A stretch of 64,000 nucleotides of DNA from Neovahlkampfia damariscottae (Eukaryota > Heterolobosea > Selenaionea > Neovahlkampfiida > Neovahlkampfiidae): contig JABLTG010000010.1 of assembly GCA_016618085.1 (NCBI GenBank), positions 166,847 to 230,846 on the forward strand, in the 5' to 3' direction. Below the pieces are notes generated by a model, which had not been told where the DNA came from, did no database searches, and saw only the letters and a list, made by a program, of their open reading frames with translations. Positions 45,142 to 56,400 of the stretch are shown here, one piece after another (within the stretch, counting starts at the first letter, position 1; the number at the start of each line of letters is the position of its first letter). Both the position numbers and the translations under genes were made by a program.

Positions 45142-48100
45142 TTATTTATCCAACAAAGAAATTGTTACAAGATTATAAGGATGATTTAATTTTAATGGAT
45201 TTCTTTTATCTGAAGTCTAGAATAGATTTAAAAAACAAATTGAAACTTACATTGTTGACAGGTGATATTGCAATAATCATACCAATAACAGATGCAAAAC
45301 TATCATTTTTTTGTTTTTGTTTTATTGCTTGAATTGAATCTTGATCCAAGTAATAATTTGGTGAATCTAAATTGAAACATTCCCAAGTATCTTTTGATCT
45401 ATCTTTTTTGAAGAAAATTACTTTATCACCATATTCAAAATTAGAAACTGATATTGTATTTTGTTGTTTAATTTTTTTTGAAAGTTTGAACATGTGTTTG
45501 TAAATACCTTCTAATGATTGATATTTAATGGTTAATTGACCTAAAACATTTCTGGTTTGTGTTACATTATTCAAAGGAGATAATATTCTCATAAAAGTAT
45601 CAAGAATATTTTTGGTATTTTGAATTTGATTTCCGAGTCCTTCAATAGTTTGATAATTCTCATTGGATGTTGAAATGACTTGAATAAGTTGTGAATTTTT
45701 TGAATCTAATTTTTCTAAAACTTGTTTTGATTCATTAAATGATTTTTCAATTTTAACATAATTTTCATTTAATTTTGCAATTTCTTGAGTTTTGGCTGAA
45801 ATAATTGAAGTTGCATTATTAACAATTGAAGAAAGTTGTTTGATTTTATTTTCTTGATCTTGGTTTGAATTTGTTGAACCAGATTTCAATTTCAAATCTT
45901 TTGATAATTTTTCATTCTTAATTTCTAATTCACTAATTTTTTGTTTCAAAAGTGATGATTCTTCTTGATTTGAGAGATTGATACTTTTAATTTGATTTTC
46001 AAAGTTCTCTTTTGATTTTGACATTTCAATTTGTGATTGTTTTCTTTCATTTTCCAAAATAAATTTCAAATCAGTTGCATTCTTTGAAGCTTTTGATAAC
46101 TCTTCAATTGTTCTTGTTAAACTTTTTTCTTTATTTAATGATTCTTCAAAATCAAGTTTCATTTGTTGATTTTTTGAATTTAATTCATTATATGTTTTTT
46201 TGAATGTGTTCAATTGATCAACAAGTTTACCATTTTCAAATTTAATGGTTTCAAAAGATGACATTAAATCTTTATCTTTTTTCATCAATTTTGAATAATT
46301 CTCTCTCAAATTTTGAACTTCATATTTCAATGAGTTCAATTCCTTTTCATTGGTTTGATCTTTTTTTATCAAGTTATTCAATTGAAATGTATTTTTTTCT
46401 AAATCTTTTACAACAACATCTTTTGATACTTTTGTTTGTGTTAATGTTTTAGAAAGGTTTGAATTTTGTGTCTTCAAAAGATTCAATTCATTTGTAAGTT
46501 TCTTATTTTTTGAAATTTGAACTTCTTGATTTTTTTGAATACTTTGTAGAGAAAGGGATAAAGTTTTGTTTTCTGTTGTTAAACTTTGAATTTGTTCATT
46601 CGCTTTTCTTTCTTTCTCTTTTGTTTCACTTAAAATTTTCATCGATTTTTCAAAATCTTGTTGAGATTGTTTTTGACGTTCTGTCAATTGATAAGTATCT
46701 TTTTGCATTTGTTCTTGTGCCCATTTAATTTCTTCTTCTTTTTTTGCTTTATATTCTTCAATCTCTTTTTCTTGAATTCCCATTGTTTCTTTCAATTGAT
46801 TATTTTCTGTTGTCAATTCACTAATTTTTTGATTTGATTCTTTTTCTTGTTTCAATATTTTATCATTTAATTCTTCAATTTTCTTCTTTAATTTTTCATT
46901 TTCTTCATTCAATTCAGATTTCTTTTCATCAGAAATTATTTTAACATTTTGTTGTTTTGAATCACTAGTAGTGACATTTCCAGAACTTTGAATTGCTTTT
47001 GTTTTTTCTTCTGTTTCTCTAACGAGCATTGATAAACTTTCTAACATTGAAGATTCACTCAAATTTCTCATAATCAAACTTTCAGTTCCAAAATAAGATT
47101 TAGACAATAATTTTGAAATGTCTCCATATTTCTCAACTTTATCATCTGGAGATGAATTTGAATCAATATTTTGTTCATTTAATTGTTCATTTAAATTTGG
47201 TAAATTTTCATCAAACCCAATAACTTGAACAGAAAACAATGGAGCATTTTCATCCAAACCAACTTTTAAATCATTTGGAATCAATCCATCAACAGTTTCA
47301 TTATATTTCTTTCTGTTATTATTTTCTTCTTCAGATACTAATCTTAATACTTCATTCATTGATTTAATATCTTTCATCAATGTTTCTTTGAATAATGTCC
47401 TTCTTGAAATTTCATTCAAAGTTGTTTCATAAGATTCAGGTAGAAAATGAATAAGTTTCAAAGAACCAATTTGTTCTTTAAGATTACTTTCAGACATATT
47501 TTGATATACTCTCATTTTATCATTTAATGTTGAAATTTTAGCTCTTGTTTCTAAAGTCTTCTTCATGATATCTACAAAAGATTTGTTGAATTTCACATTT
47601 AATTCTTGACAATTCCATAATTCTTTTCTCAACAAGTTATCATTTTCTTCATACTTTTTGAATGGATTCATATTTTTCAATTGATTAATTAAACTTGAAA
47701 GTTGACTTGAATTTGAATTTCCAACCTTTTTGATTTCATCAACAATATAATTTTGATCTTTGAAAATCATTTTTTGTGAATCAAGTAAATTTTGTGAATT
47801 TTCAAGAAAAGGTTCAAAGGGATCTTCTACATCTATAATTGAAGATGATTCAATGGTACTTGATCTAATATCTTTTTCAAGAGAATCTGTTTGTTCATAC
47901 CAAGTGTTTAATTGTCTTTGTAGAGCAGCTATAAAACTGTTTTAAAAAAAAAAATTGTGTTGTTACGAATAAATCTTTTACATTGAACAAATTCTTCAGT
48001 TGGGTTAATATCTTTAACCATATCAATCAAATATTTCTTGTTTTCTGTTGACAAACATTTGATGATTGGTGTTTCTTTTAATAATTTTGTATCTTTTTGA

Positions 48101-48641
48101 ATGTCAAAAAGACTCATGAATTCATTATAGCTCACAATTTCAGCTCGAAAATTTTCAAGTGAGTTTTTATATTCTGAAAATAGACTTTGTAAATTTGTCA
48201 CTAAAATTGAAAGTCCATCTTTTTTGACTGTTTGATAGTACTGACAAATTGTTGCATCTAAAAATTTAACTTGAGCCTCTTCTTGTATTTGTTGTGAAAC
48301 TTTGATTTGATTTTCTATTTGATCAGGTTCAAGTATATTGGAATCAATAGAAAATAGATCTAAAAAGTGAGTTTTGTTTTTTTTTCTTTACCTTGAAAAG
48401 TTTGTGGTTGGGAGTTTTCTTTTTGTTTTTCTCTAAAATCATGTGAATAGACATAAAATGTATTTGTAGTTTGAGAAAAATTTGTTGAATTATCCACTTC
48501 TTTACCATCAGGAAGTAAAAGAATTATATTTTGAATTGGTACGCTTTTATTCTTTGATATGAATTGTTTTAGTTCATTTGAGTTTTGAGCAACGACATCT
48601 TTATCTTCACCAAACTGAGAAAAAAAAACTTTCCTTTTCAT
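45142..48641 (-). CDS. autophagy scaffold ATG11/FIP200-like
   Basis: Four exons on the minus strand: 48392..48641, 47967..48359, 45251..47928, 45142..45216 (introns 32, 38, 34 nt); 1131 residues. The second intron could instead start at 47982 (53 nt, also in frame); I prefer the 38-nt form because it fits the size norm. The N-terminal 70 residues look ubiquitin-like (RKVFFSQFGED, IILLLPDGKEV), then helical regions, a long coiled coil (about 510-960) and a C-terminal 'claw' (about 1020-1131): ISVSNFEYGDKVIFF, NLDSPNYYLDQDSI, SVIGMIIAISPVN. This order is that of ATG11/FIP200 (RB1CC1), the scaffold of the ATG1/ULK1 complex that recruits selective-autophagy receptors. The start lies 72 nt from the next gene's stop. 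Confidence 0.78.
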
Positions 48642-48712
48642 CTCTATCACTGAAGTTGAAGTTTGAAATCAGAAATTGATTTTATTGGAGGAAAAAAATT
48701 ATTAATAGAATT

Positions 48713-49908
48713 TTATTTTTTTGGTATGGAAGATAAAGAATTCAATAAACCTAAAACATTGGTTGGAACTTCACTAACATTTTCATTTGTTGTACCATTT
48801 GTTGTTGTTGTCACTGATTTATTTTCAGGTTCCTTCAAAGTTGTCAACAAATTCAACAATATATTTTGTAATTCCGGAGTTTGTTGAGATTGTGATTGAA
48901 TTTGAGGTTGTTGAGGCTGATAATAATCATTCTGATTTGATTCATTAATTAAAGGTTGATTGATATATTGATCATTTGAGAAAATTGGTTGTTGTTGAAA
49001 ATGTTGTTGTTGAGGTTGATAATAATCATTTTGAGGAGGATAGTCATAAGGTTTTTGATATTGAGAATAATTAGATTGTGGAAAACGATTCATTTGAGAA
49101 GACAAAAGTTGTGCATAATCTTTCTCATTCTTTAAAATAAAATTGATTGCGTCATTCACACTGACGTCTGCAATTCCAGGACTCACACCATCAGGTTTAG
49201 TTGCTCGAAAAGAAATTGTTCCATTTTCCTCGTTTTTTCTGTTGATATACTAATTTGGAAAATTTAAAACAATTTAAAATGATCTTACCATTGTATATCT
49301 ATCTCCATAGGTAACTGAGTCGTCAATTGTTTTTTGGAAGACTGTGCTATTAACAAAACGAACGTCTACATTGATACCAGCAGACGAGAAATTTGAATGG
49401 ATGTGGTTGGCATAATTTCTTAAAGCTGTGTGAATAACAAGTAATGGAATAACACCGACAGGTTCTAGATTAGTAGATGGACGATTTTGTGGATAATCAG
49501 AAATTGGTTTTTTATAAACACGCTCTTCAGGATAAAAATTGGAAGGACGGTCTCTTTTGAATCGATCTCTTGGAGGACTTCTACTTCTTCTTCTTCCTTC
49601 TTTATGTTTTCCACCTTTGGCTAAGCCTAAATCTATTTTTTTGTTTCCAATTTGTCTTGCTTGTTCTCCTTTGATTGCATCTTGAGCATCTTCTGGTGTT
49701 TTGTATTGAACAAAGGCAAATCCTCTGAAGAAAGAAAGGTAAGAAAAAAAGTTTCTTTTTACTTGTGAATATGAACTTCTTCTGCTAATTCTCCGTAAGG
49801 TGCGAAGATCTTGGCAAGTTCGTCTTTGTCTGTTGAAGAATAATCTAAATTACCCACAAAAACACGACAGTTTTCAGGATATGTATTTTTTCTTGTTGAA
49901 AGGCTCAT
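48713..49908 (-). CDS. RRM protein with NCOA5-like anticodon-binding-type domain
   Basis: Three exons on the minus strand: 49763..49908, 49289..49724, 48713..49249 (introns 38 and 39 nt); 372 residues. RRM at about 10-80: RNP2 CRVFVGNLDY and RNP1 KGFAFVQY, the latter joined by splicing. An Arg/Ser-rich linker (RRRSRSPPRDR) suggests nuclear speckle or splicing function. The central PVGVIPLLVIHTALRNYA ... GINVDVRFVNSTV ... YTMYINRKNEENGTISFRA resembles the class II tRNA-synthetase anticodon-binding fold that NCOA5 carries. The C-terminal third is Gln/Tyr/Asn-rich and prion-like (YYQPQQQ repeats). It would bind RNA in the nucleus; the coactivator role of NCOA5 should not be transferred. Confidence 0.75.
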
Positions 49909-50119
49909 TCTGTTCTCTAACGATTTTTGTTTGGGTTTGAAGAAGAGAAAAAAACGATTGGTGGAATTTTCAACTAAATGACCAATCAAAATATAAGGGT
50001 GATTGAACTTCGATTTTGGTCATTTTCTGAACATTTCTTTAATTTTATCGTTTTTCATTTCCAACAAAAAGTTAGAAACTTTTTTGTCCAATCATCATAC
50101 TTTTTGAAACCAAAACATC
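49909..50119. promoter_or_regulatory. bidirectional promoter with three CCAAT boxes
   Basis: Between two divergent starts (49908 minus, 50120 plus): ATTGGTGG at 49957, TGACCAATCA at 49979-49988 and TGTCCAATCATC at 50085-50096. The last lies 23 nt before the plus-strand ATG. Confidence 0.5.
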
Positions 50120-52330
50120 ATGAGTGACGAAGAAAGAATGGACGATGTTGCTATTGATACCACAAGTAATATTCCAGAGCAACAAGAAGAATACCCAAAT
50201 GAAGAACCACCAATGTATGATGGTCCTGCAGCAAAAAAAGAAACAGGAAGTATTCTCCCAATGATTTTTTCAAATGTTGACAGATCCAAGTAACTAATAT
50301 TAATTTTTTAATTTTTTTCAAAGGCGTTATAAAATTATGCTTGATGTTGTTCCTTCTTATGTCATTATTATTTATTTAATTGTAGTTTTGATTTTTCTCA
50401 TGGCAGTTGCTGGTGTTGGTTTATTCCTTGTGCCTACAGCTGAAAAATACCAATCTAGAGTTGTTCCTTACAATGACAATGTTTTTGTAAGCTCCTTTTT
50501 TTTTTATTAACACAAATAGTTGAACCAAGAACCTGTAGTTTTTGAATTTGAAAATGTAAACCCGTTCAATTTGGAAGCTGTAATTTCTTTTTACTTCAAT
50601 TTCAATGCAACCAATCAAGGTTTTTTTTTTTTTTTAACAACTTTTTCAAAGGTGATATTGATGTTGAGAAAGATGATTTTGAATTAGGAGTTATTTTAGA
50701 AGGAGCTAATTTAAGAAGTGGAGCACCTACAGCTGATGTTAAACAAGGTACTCCTGGTGGTGATTGGGTAAAACTATTTTTAATATAACTTTTTCTAGAC
50801 CACTCTTACTGCACCAAATACGGTTTTCAAAAGATATTTAGAATGTCGTTCTGTTAGATATACTTATTACTTTACAGTCCCAGGAACTAATGGAGACGTT
50901 TTAAAACTCTTTTCCGGTTGTGGAAAAATTGATTTATTCCATTTAGCTGCTTTGAGATATTCAAATTACAGAGTAACATTAACTATGAGAAATGCTCAAG
51001 ATTTATATAACAGAGGATTAATTAAAGGTGATATGATTGCAGATGTAAGTGGAAAAACATGTATTTTTTTAACTTTAAAAGCTTCAATTAACTAATGAAC
51101 ACTATACATATTTTGAAATTGCTCTTAGAACACTCTTTGGACTCAGTTCAATTATTTTCTTGTTTTACTTTTTATTTTTTGTTATCAGACTTCAACAATG
51201 GAAAAAATGGCATACAACACAAAAATGGTTACCAGTATTTTTATTTTTACAAATTTTTTATCATGATCCAATTTTTTCACTTCAAGCTGTTGTTGGTGGT
51301 GAAGCATGGTCGATTTATCATGCAACTGGTGCTTTAGCATTCATTTATTCATTTTTATTATTTTTAATTATTTTCATTCATGGACTTTTTGTAGTAAGTT
51401 ATTTCTTAGAAACTTCTGACTTTTCATAATCAGCCACCAAAAGAAAGATACTTTTGGAAATTTTATTTTTTCAAAATTCTTTTAGTTGTTGTTTCATACC
51501 TTACAACATTAGCTTTATTTTTATGGAGTGCTTTTCAAAATGTTGGAAATCCAACTGTTGTTCAATTAAGTGATGGAGTTAATGGATATGGTTATTTAGA
51601 AATTGTTGTTCTTTGTTTAGTTTTGACTTATATTGCTTATGTTACGTATTATGTTGTTCGTGCTATTTCACACTTTACAAGTTTTCGTAGAAAGTACTCA
51701 ATCAGATTTATGGTCATTGGAGCTTTTTCATTCTTTGCTTGTTTCTCTATGCTCGGAGTTACAGTTATTCAAAATAGAACAAGATATACAACAGAAGGTG
51801 CTACATTTTTAATTTCACATGCTATTATTTATGTTTATTTTGGTTCATTAGCTCACTTTTTTACACCTTCAGGAATTATTCAACCAGACACTGTTCATGT
51901 TTCTTCTGAAAAAAATGAAAAACAAGAAAGCGATGAAAAAGAACAAGAAAATGGTGAAAATCCATTTGATGATGAACACTTTCAAAAAGAAGTTCAACCA
52001 GAAGAAGAAACTCAAACTCCAGCTCCAGATACTTTTGTTGCTCAACCTGAAGCAGTTTTAGAAATGGAACTTCCAAGAGGTCAAGAAACCGAATTAGCTG
52101 AAGTTGATTTTGGAAGTGAAAAACAAATTGAAACAATTCCAACAAACCAAAATCAAGAAACAAGTTTAGATTCTGCTTTTGAAAATCAAAATTTTGGTTT
52201 TGATGAAGATCCAAATTCATTTCCAAATTTTGAAAATAATACAGCAATTGGAGATGTTAAAAATGAAGAAACAAATAACTCAATGAAAATTGCTGAAGTC
52301 AATGATGCTTTCTCTCAAGAATTTGAATAA
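50120..52330 (+). CDS. GOST-family (TMEM181/Wntless-like) seven-pass membrane protein
   Basis: Seven exons: 50120..50289, 50324..50486, 50520..50619, 50652..50767, 50799..51044, 51082..51393, 51434..52330 (introns 31-40 nt); 667 residues. Residues 1-55 are acidic and cytoplasmic, then one membrane helix (VIIYLIVVLIFLMAVAGVG), a luminal beta-rich domain (about 85-290), seven helices (about 300-545) and an acidic 110-residue tail rich in Glu/Gln. The second helix of the seven contains FLQIFYHDPIF, the position of the NDP-type motif of TMEM181/Wntless-like proteins, and PPKERYFWKFYFFK follows as in TMEM181. These proteins (GOST: Golgi-dynamics domain seven-transmembrane) traffic cargo in the Golgi-plasma membrane route; no ligand can be read. 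Confidence 0.8.
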
Positions 52331-52352
52331 AAATTTTAATCTTTTTTATAAA

Positions 52353-52520
52353 ATGATTCAGAACACTTGTTATTGTACACAAGCAGGAATTAGGAGTACC
52401 TGCCTGATAATCATTGATCATACTGGGGCGGCAACCCGAAGTTGTCATCATTCTTTGATTGAATAAAATTCTCAACCATAAAACAGGTTCGAATTTTAAA
52501 AAAAGTATTTTGGTACAAAA
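52353..52520 (+). ncRNA. possible structured non-coding RNA
   Basis: In the 340-nt gap 52331-52670 a segment has much higher G+C than its surroundings. ATGATTCAG (52353-52361) can pair with CTGATAATCAT (52404-52414, 2-nt bulge) and encloses two hairpins: CTTGT/ACAAG (52366-52383) and CAGG/CCTG (52384-52402). A GGG-CGGCAA-CCC hairpin follows at 52426-52437, and ATTTTGG near 52507 resembles an Sm-protein site. Four CCAAT boxes lie downstream (52532-52613). I could not match it to U1-U6, U3, SRP, RNase P or tRNA, so the class is open and the strand is a guess. Confidence 0.3.
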
Positions 52521-52531
52521 TCATCTTGATG

Positions 52532-52613
52532 ATTGGTCTTCAATTCTCCTTGGAGTTAAAGCTCCTTGATTGGCTGTTTTTATCCAATCAACGAGTTTTC
52601 TGTTTAGACCAAT
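52532..52613. promoter_or_regulatory. cluster of four CCAAT boxes before the pirin gene
   Basis: ATTGGTC (52532), ATTGGCT (52569), CCAATCA (52584) and GACCAAT (52607) in 82 nt, with CTCCTTGGAG and GGAG...CTCC hairpins between. The last box lies 57 nt before ATG 52671. The density exceeds that of any other promoter here. Confidence 0.45.
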
Positions 52614-52670
52614 AATTGATAAATTTCGGAGAATTTAAAATGACCAAACAAAACAAAAAACAAAAAACAT

Positions 52671-53408
52671 ATGCAATACCAACTCAGAAAATCAGACGAG
52701 AGAGGCCACGCTGACCATGGATGGCTTAAAACATACCACACATTCTCCTTTGCTTTCTATTATGACCCAAGTTTTGAAGAATTTGGTTGTTTGAGAGTAA
52801 TCAATGAAGACAGAGTCACAGCAGGCAAAGGATTTGGTGCTCATTCACATCGTTCATATAATATTTTCAGTTATATTGTGGAAGGAGAATTAACCCATCA
52901 AGATTCAATGGGCAACAAAGAAACGATAAAACCAGGAGCTGTTCAGTTCACCTGTGCTGGTACAGGTATAACACATAGTGAATATAATTTTCATAAATCA
53001 AAAGTTTGTCATTTCATACAAATTTGGGTGAAGCCAAACAAAGATGGATTGAAACCTTATTATAAGACAATGGAATACACAGACCAACAAAAACAAGGAA
53101 AATTATGTGAAATTGTAACATCAGATGAAAAATCAACAGATTCAATCTTCATGCATGCCAATGCAAGAGTTTATTCAACTCTTTTAAATAAAAATGAAAA
53201 AGTTGAACATAAAGTCGAAAAAGGAAGAAAAGTTTATGTACATTTAATTCAAAGAGATAACTCAAGTATTTCAATTGATACAGATGTTGTTTTGAAAGCT
53301 GGAGATGGAATTTTTATCACACCAAAAAATGATGAAACATTTTTAACACTTCAAGGAGAGAGTGATTCAAGAAATGAAGTTTTATTATTTGATGTACTTG
53401 ATGAATAA
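52671..53408 (+). CDS. pirin-like bicupin, bacterial YhhW type
   Basis: Single exon, 245 residues. The start ERGHADHGWLKTYHTFSFA and LRVINEDRV follow bacterial YhhW/pirin closely. Metal ligands: H58 and H60 in GAHSHR, H102 and E104 in GITHSEYN, the classic two-His-His-Glu set of the N-terminal cupin. Pirins bind iron; the bacterial form opens flavonols such as quercetin, while eukaryotic pirin is a redox-sensitive nuclear cofactor. The high similarity to the bacterial branch and absence of introns are compatible with a transfer from bacteria. An upstream ATG at 52640 is in another frame. No targeting peptide, so cytosolic or nuclear. Confidence 0.88.
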   Translation: MQYQLRKSDERGHADHGWLKTYHTFSFAFYYDPSFEEFGCLRVINEDRVTAGKGFGAHSHRSYNIFSYIVEGELTHQDSMGNKETIKPGAVQFTCAGTGITHSEYNFHKSKVCHFIQIWVKPNKDGLKPYYKTMEYTDQQKQGKLCEIVTSDEKSTDSIFMHANARVYSTLLNKNEKVEHKVEKGRKVYVHLIQRDNSSISIDTDVVLKAGDGIFITPKNDETFLTLQGESDSRNEVLLFDVLDE

Positions 53409-53475
53409 ACATTTTTAATTCAAGTTTTTTTTTGAGTTCATTAAGACTCCTGCTTAATATTTCCAATAAACCTTG

Positions 53476-53486
53476 ATTGGTCAAAG
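53476..53486. promoter_or_regulatory. CCAAT-type start-proximal box
   Basis: ATTGGTCAAAG, 8 nt before ATG 53495. Clear example of the ATTGGTCAA form; the intergenic gap after the pirin stop is only 86 nt. Confidence 0.55.
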
Positions 53487-53494
53487 AAAGAAAA

Positions 53495-56400
53495 ATGGAA
53501 GAAGAGGAAGAGTCTTTTGATGAGAAATTCTTTGACCAATGTGTAAATACTTGGTCTAACGAAAACAAAAAAGTAAAAAAGAAAAAGAATAGAACTCCAA
53601 AGACGAACATACTAGAGACTTTTACTAAAGAAAATGAAAAAATACTTGCACCAAAAAAAGAAGAACAAGAAGATGAAATGAAAAAAGAAAAAGAAACTAA
53701 ACAAGAAATTATGCAGGAAAAAAAAATTACAAATAAAGAATGGTTGGAATTGAACAAAGAAGTTTTTGATAAAGAACAACTTTTAAAGGATTATGAATCA
53801 TTCATTGAAAGTAAAGAAGAAGAATTATTGAAACAAATAATATCATTTACAAATCCTGAATTATCAAAAAAACTTTTCAATCAAGTAAGTTTTTTTTTTT
53901 CAAAATTTAAATCTAGATTAGTAATGTTAATTTTTCATGTTTTTTCAAAAAACTTTTTTCTATTCAGTTTCATAATCAATTGTCTCATAATTTTGTTTCA
54001 AATTCTGAAAATGAAGATAGTTTTAAGGTTGAAGATGAAAAAGAAATTCTTAAAAATGGAAGACGAGTATATCCAAGACATTTATTGATTGATAATTTCC
54101 ATGAAGGAGAAAGTTTTTATACACGGCAGTTACAAGATACAATGATTGGATTTGAAATAAATTCACCTGTTAAAATAGTATCAAAGTTGAAAGAAAAAGA
54201 AAAAATATTCTCGTACTTTGGAATTGAAGTAAGAAAAAAAAATTCAATGACATTTAAAAAGATGTCACAAGAAGGTTGGATTCGTTTCAGAAACTTCTTA
54301 CGAAATTTAATCAAAGAAAAAAATGATCAAAAAATTTTGAAATTTCTGTATGGTGTATTAGGATACGGAGAGACTTTACTCCTGGACTCTTTTCAACAAA
54401 ATTCAATAAAACTAAACAAATTTGAGAAAAGACACCTCAAAGATTTGAGAGAATTCATAAATGAAATTGGAAATCAATTTGAACATATTGAACCAATTCA
54501 CAAAAGAATAACATTGATTGAAGACGAGAAAAAAGAAAAAAACCAGAAAGATATAATTATTACTCCGAAAACAATCAGGGAGAAACCAAAAAATGAAACA
54601 CCAAAAAATTTGAGATCTTGGGAAAAAGTCATTTCAACTGAAACATCATTCAATGAAGAGTTACTTGATGATAAGATTTTTACATCATCAAAAGACACCT
54701 CATCAAAGAGTATTGATACATCAACTAAAAATACAACGGATTGGAAAGGTTATTTACAAAAGGATCCGAAATTGATTGAGAGAAACTCTTTAGTTCCCTA
54801 TTTGAAAAAAGATGAACCAATCAACTCTCTTGAAGTCAAGAAAATTTTTCAAAAATCAAATCCAAGCCAAGTGAAAAGTACAATGAATTTTGAGTTAGAA
54901 ATAGGCAAAAAACTAAATTCCGAAAAAAATGAAGAAATGAAAAAATTATACCAATATCTTTTATTTCAAACAAAATTAGCAACAAAACAATCATTGGAAA
55001 GTAATTTATTGGAAACAATGTTCGAAGAGAATGAAATTGAAGATAAAAAACCTTCACAAAAAGATCAAATTGATATGTTCTCAAATATTTCAAAGTCAAT
55101 TGAAACAGATGCAAAATTGAATACAAGAATCAGTTATACAAACGAACAAGAAAGAAAAAAATTTTCTTTTGAAAAACATCCATTAAGAGAATCATTACAA
55201 CAAGAAGATTCAAAAGAAATCAAACAATGGGATCACAATACTTTTCAATTAAAAAAAGATTATTCAAAAGGAGAATTAATGGAGTTTTCATTGGGCATGA
55301 ATCCAGATGATATTGAAAAGGAATTGAAATCAGAAACTAAATTAGAATGCTTAAAAATTTTAAAAGAATTGAATATTGCAATTCAAAAAGGTGACGATGA
55401 ACTTGAAGAATTCACAGAAAACAATAAAATATCAGAAACAAGAAATTCTATCCTTCAAAGAGTTGTTGAATTAAAAAAAGAAAGAAATGAAAAAAGAATT
55501 GATTCAATAACCAGGGAAACAATAAAAAAACTTGAAATTGAACAAACTATCAAAGAAACAAAAGGAGAAATTGACAATGAAAGAAAAAAACAAATTGAAA
55601 ATTTGAAAATGGAATACTTCAAAGACAAAGATGAAATTTATGAAGTAAATCCAATGGAACAAGCTAGATTGGAACAACTTAACATTTCAATAAAGAAAAA
55701 TAAAAATGATGACTTTCAGCAATTGGACCAATTACTTGATCAGATGAATAGAGAATTAAAAAGAGAATTATTTTCTTCAGATATGAATATAAAAATACCA
55801 AATGAAACAAAAGATTTAATTTCAAAATATTCTCAAATGAGGAATCAATATGCTCAAATGGAAAGGTCCAATCGTTCATTGAGGCATTGGAATTCATTGA
55901 CTGTTAAAGAAAAACAAAAATTTGAACAAGAATTTCGAAAGAGTTTTGATTCAAGTTATAAAGATATTGTGAAGAGTATTAAGAATAAGATGGAAGGGTA
56001 AATGGAAATTTATTTTCTTATTGTTAATAGTGCTCAATTTGCTGAAACATTGACTTTCATTTCATTGGCTATTGAAAATCAAAAAGAGAAAGATACTGAA
56101 ATCATGGAATCACTCAAACTGTCATTCAAAGAAGAAGAAGAAGAAATTATCCAAGTTACAAATGATTTTTATCTTGAAATTGAAAAACGTTACAAAATTA
56201 AAGAAAAATCAAGATTATCTAATTTTGGAGAATTGGAAAAAGAAATTTACAAAATGAGAAATGAAAAAATTGAAATTGATGATGTTTTTAAAGATTATTC
56301 AATAATTCCAAGACATTTCAATTTTAATCAAATCAAATTTTTATCAAAAGAATTAACAGAAGATGAATTAGTTTCTTTGATTCAACTTCAAACTTCAATT

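Noticed and set aside
52484-52494. GGTTCGAAT, resembling a tRNA T-loop
   Set aside because: The flanks do not pair into a T-stem, and no acceptor stem, D-arm or anticodon arm can be formed.
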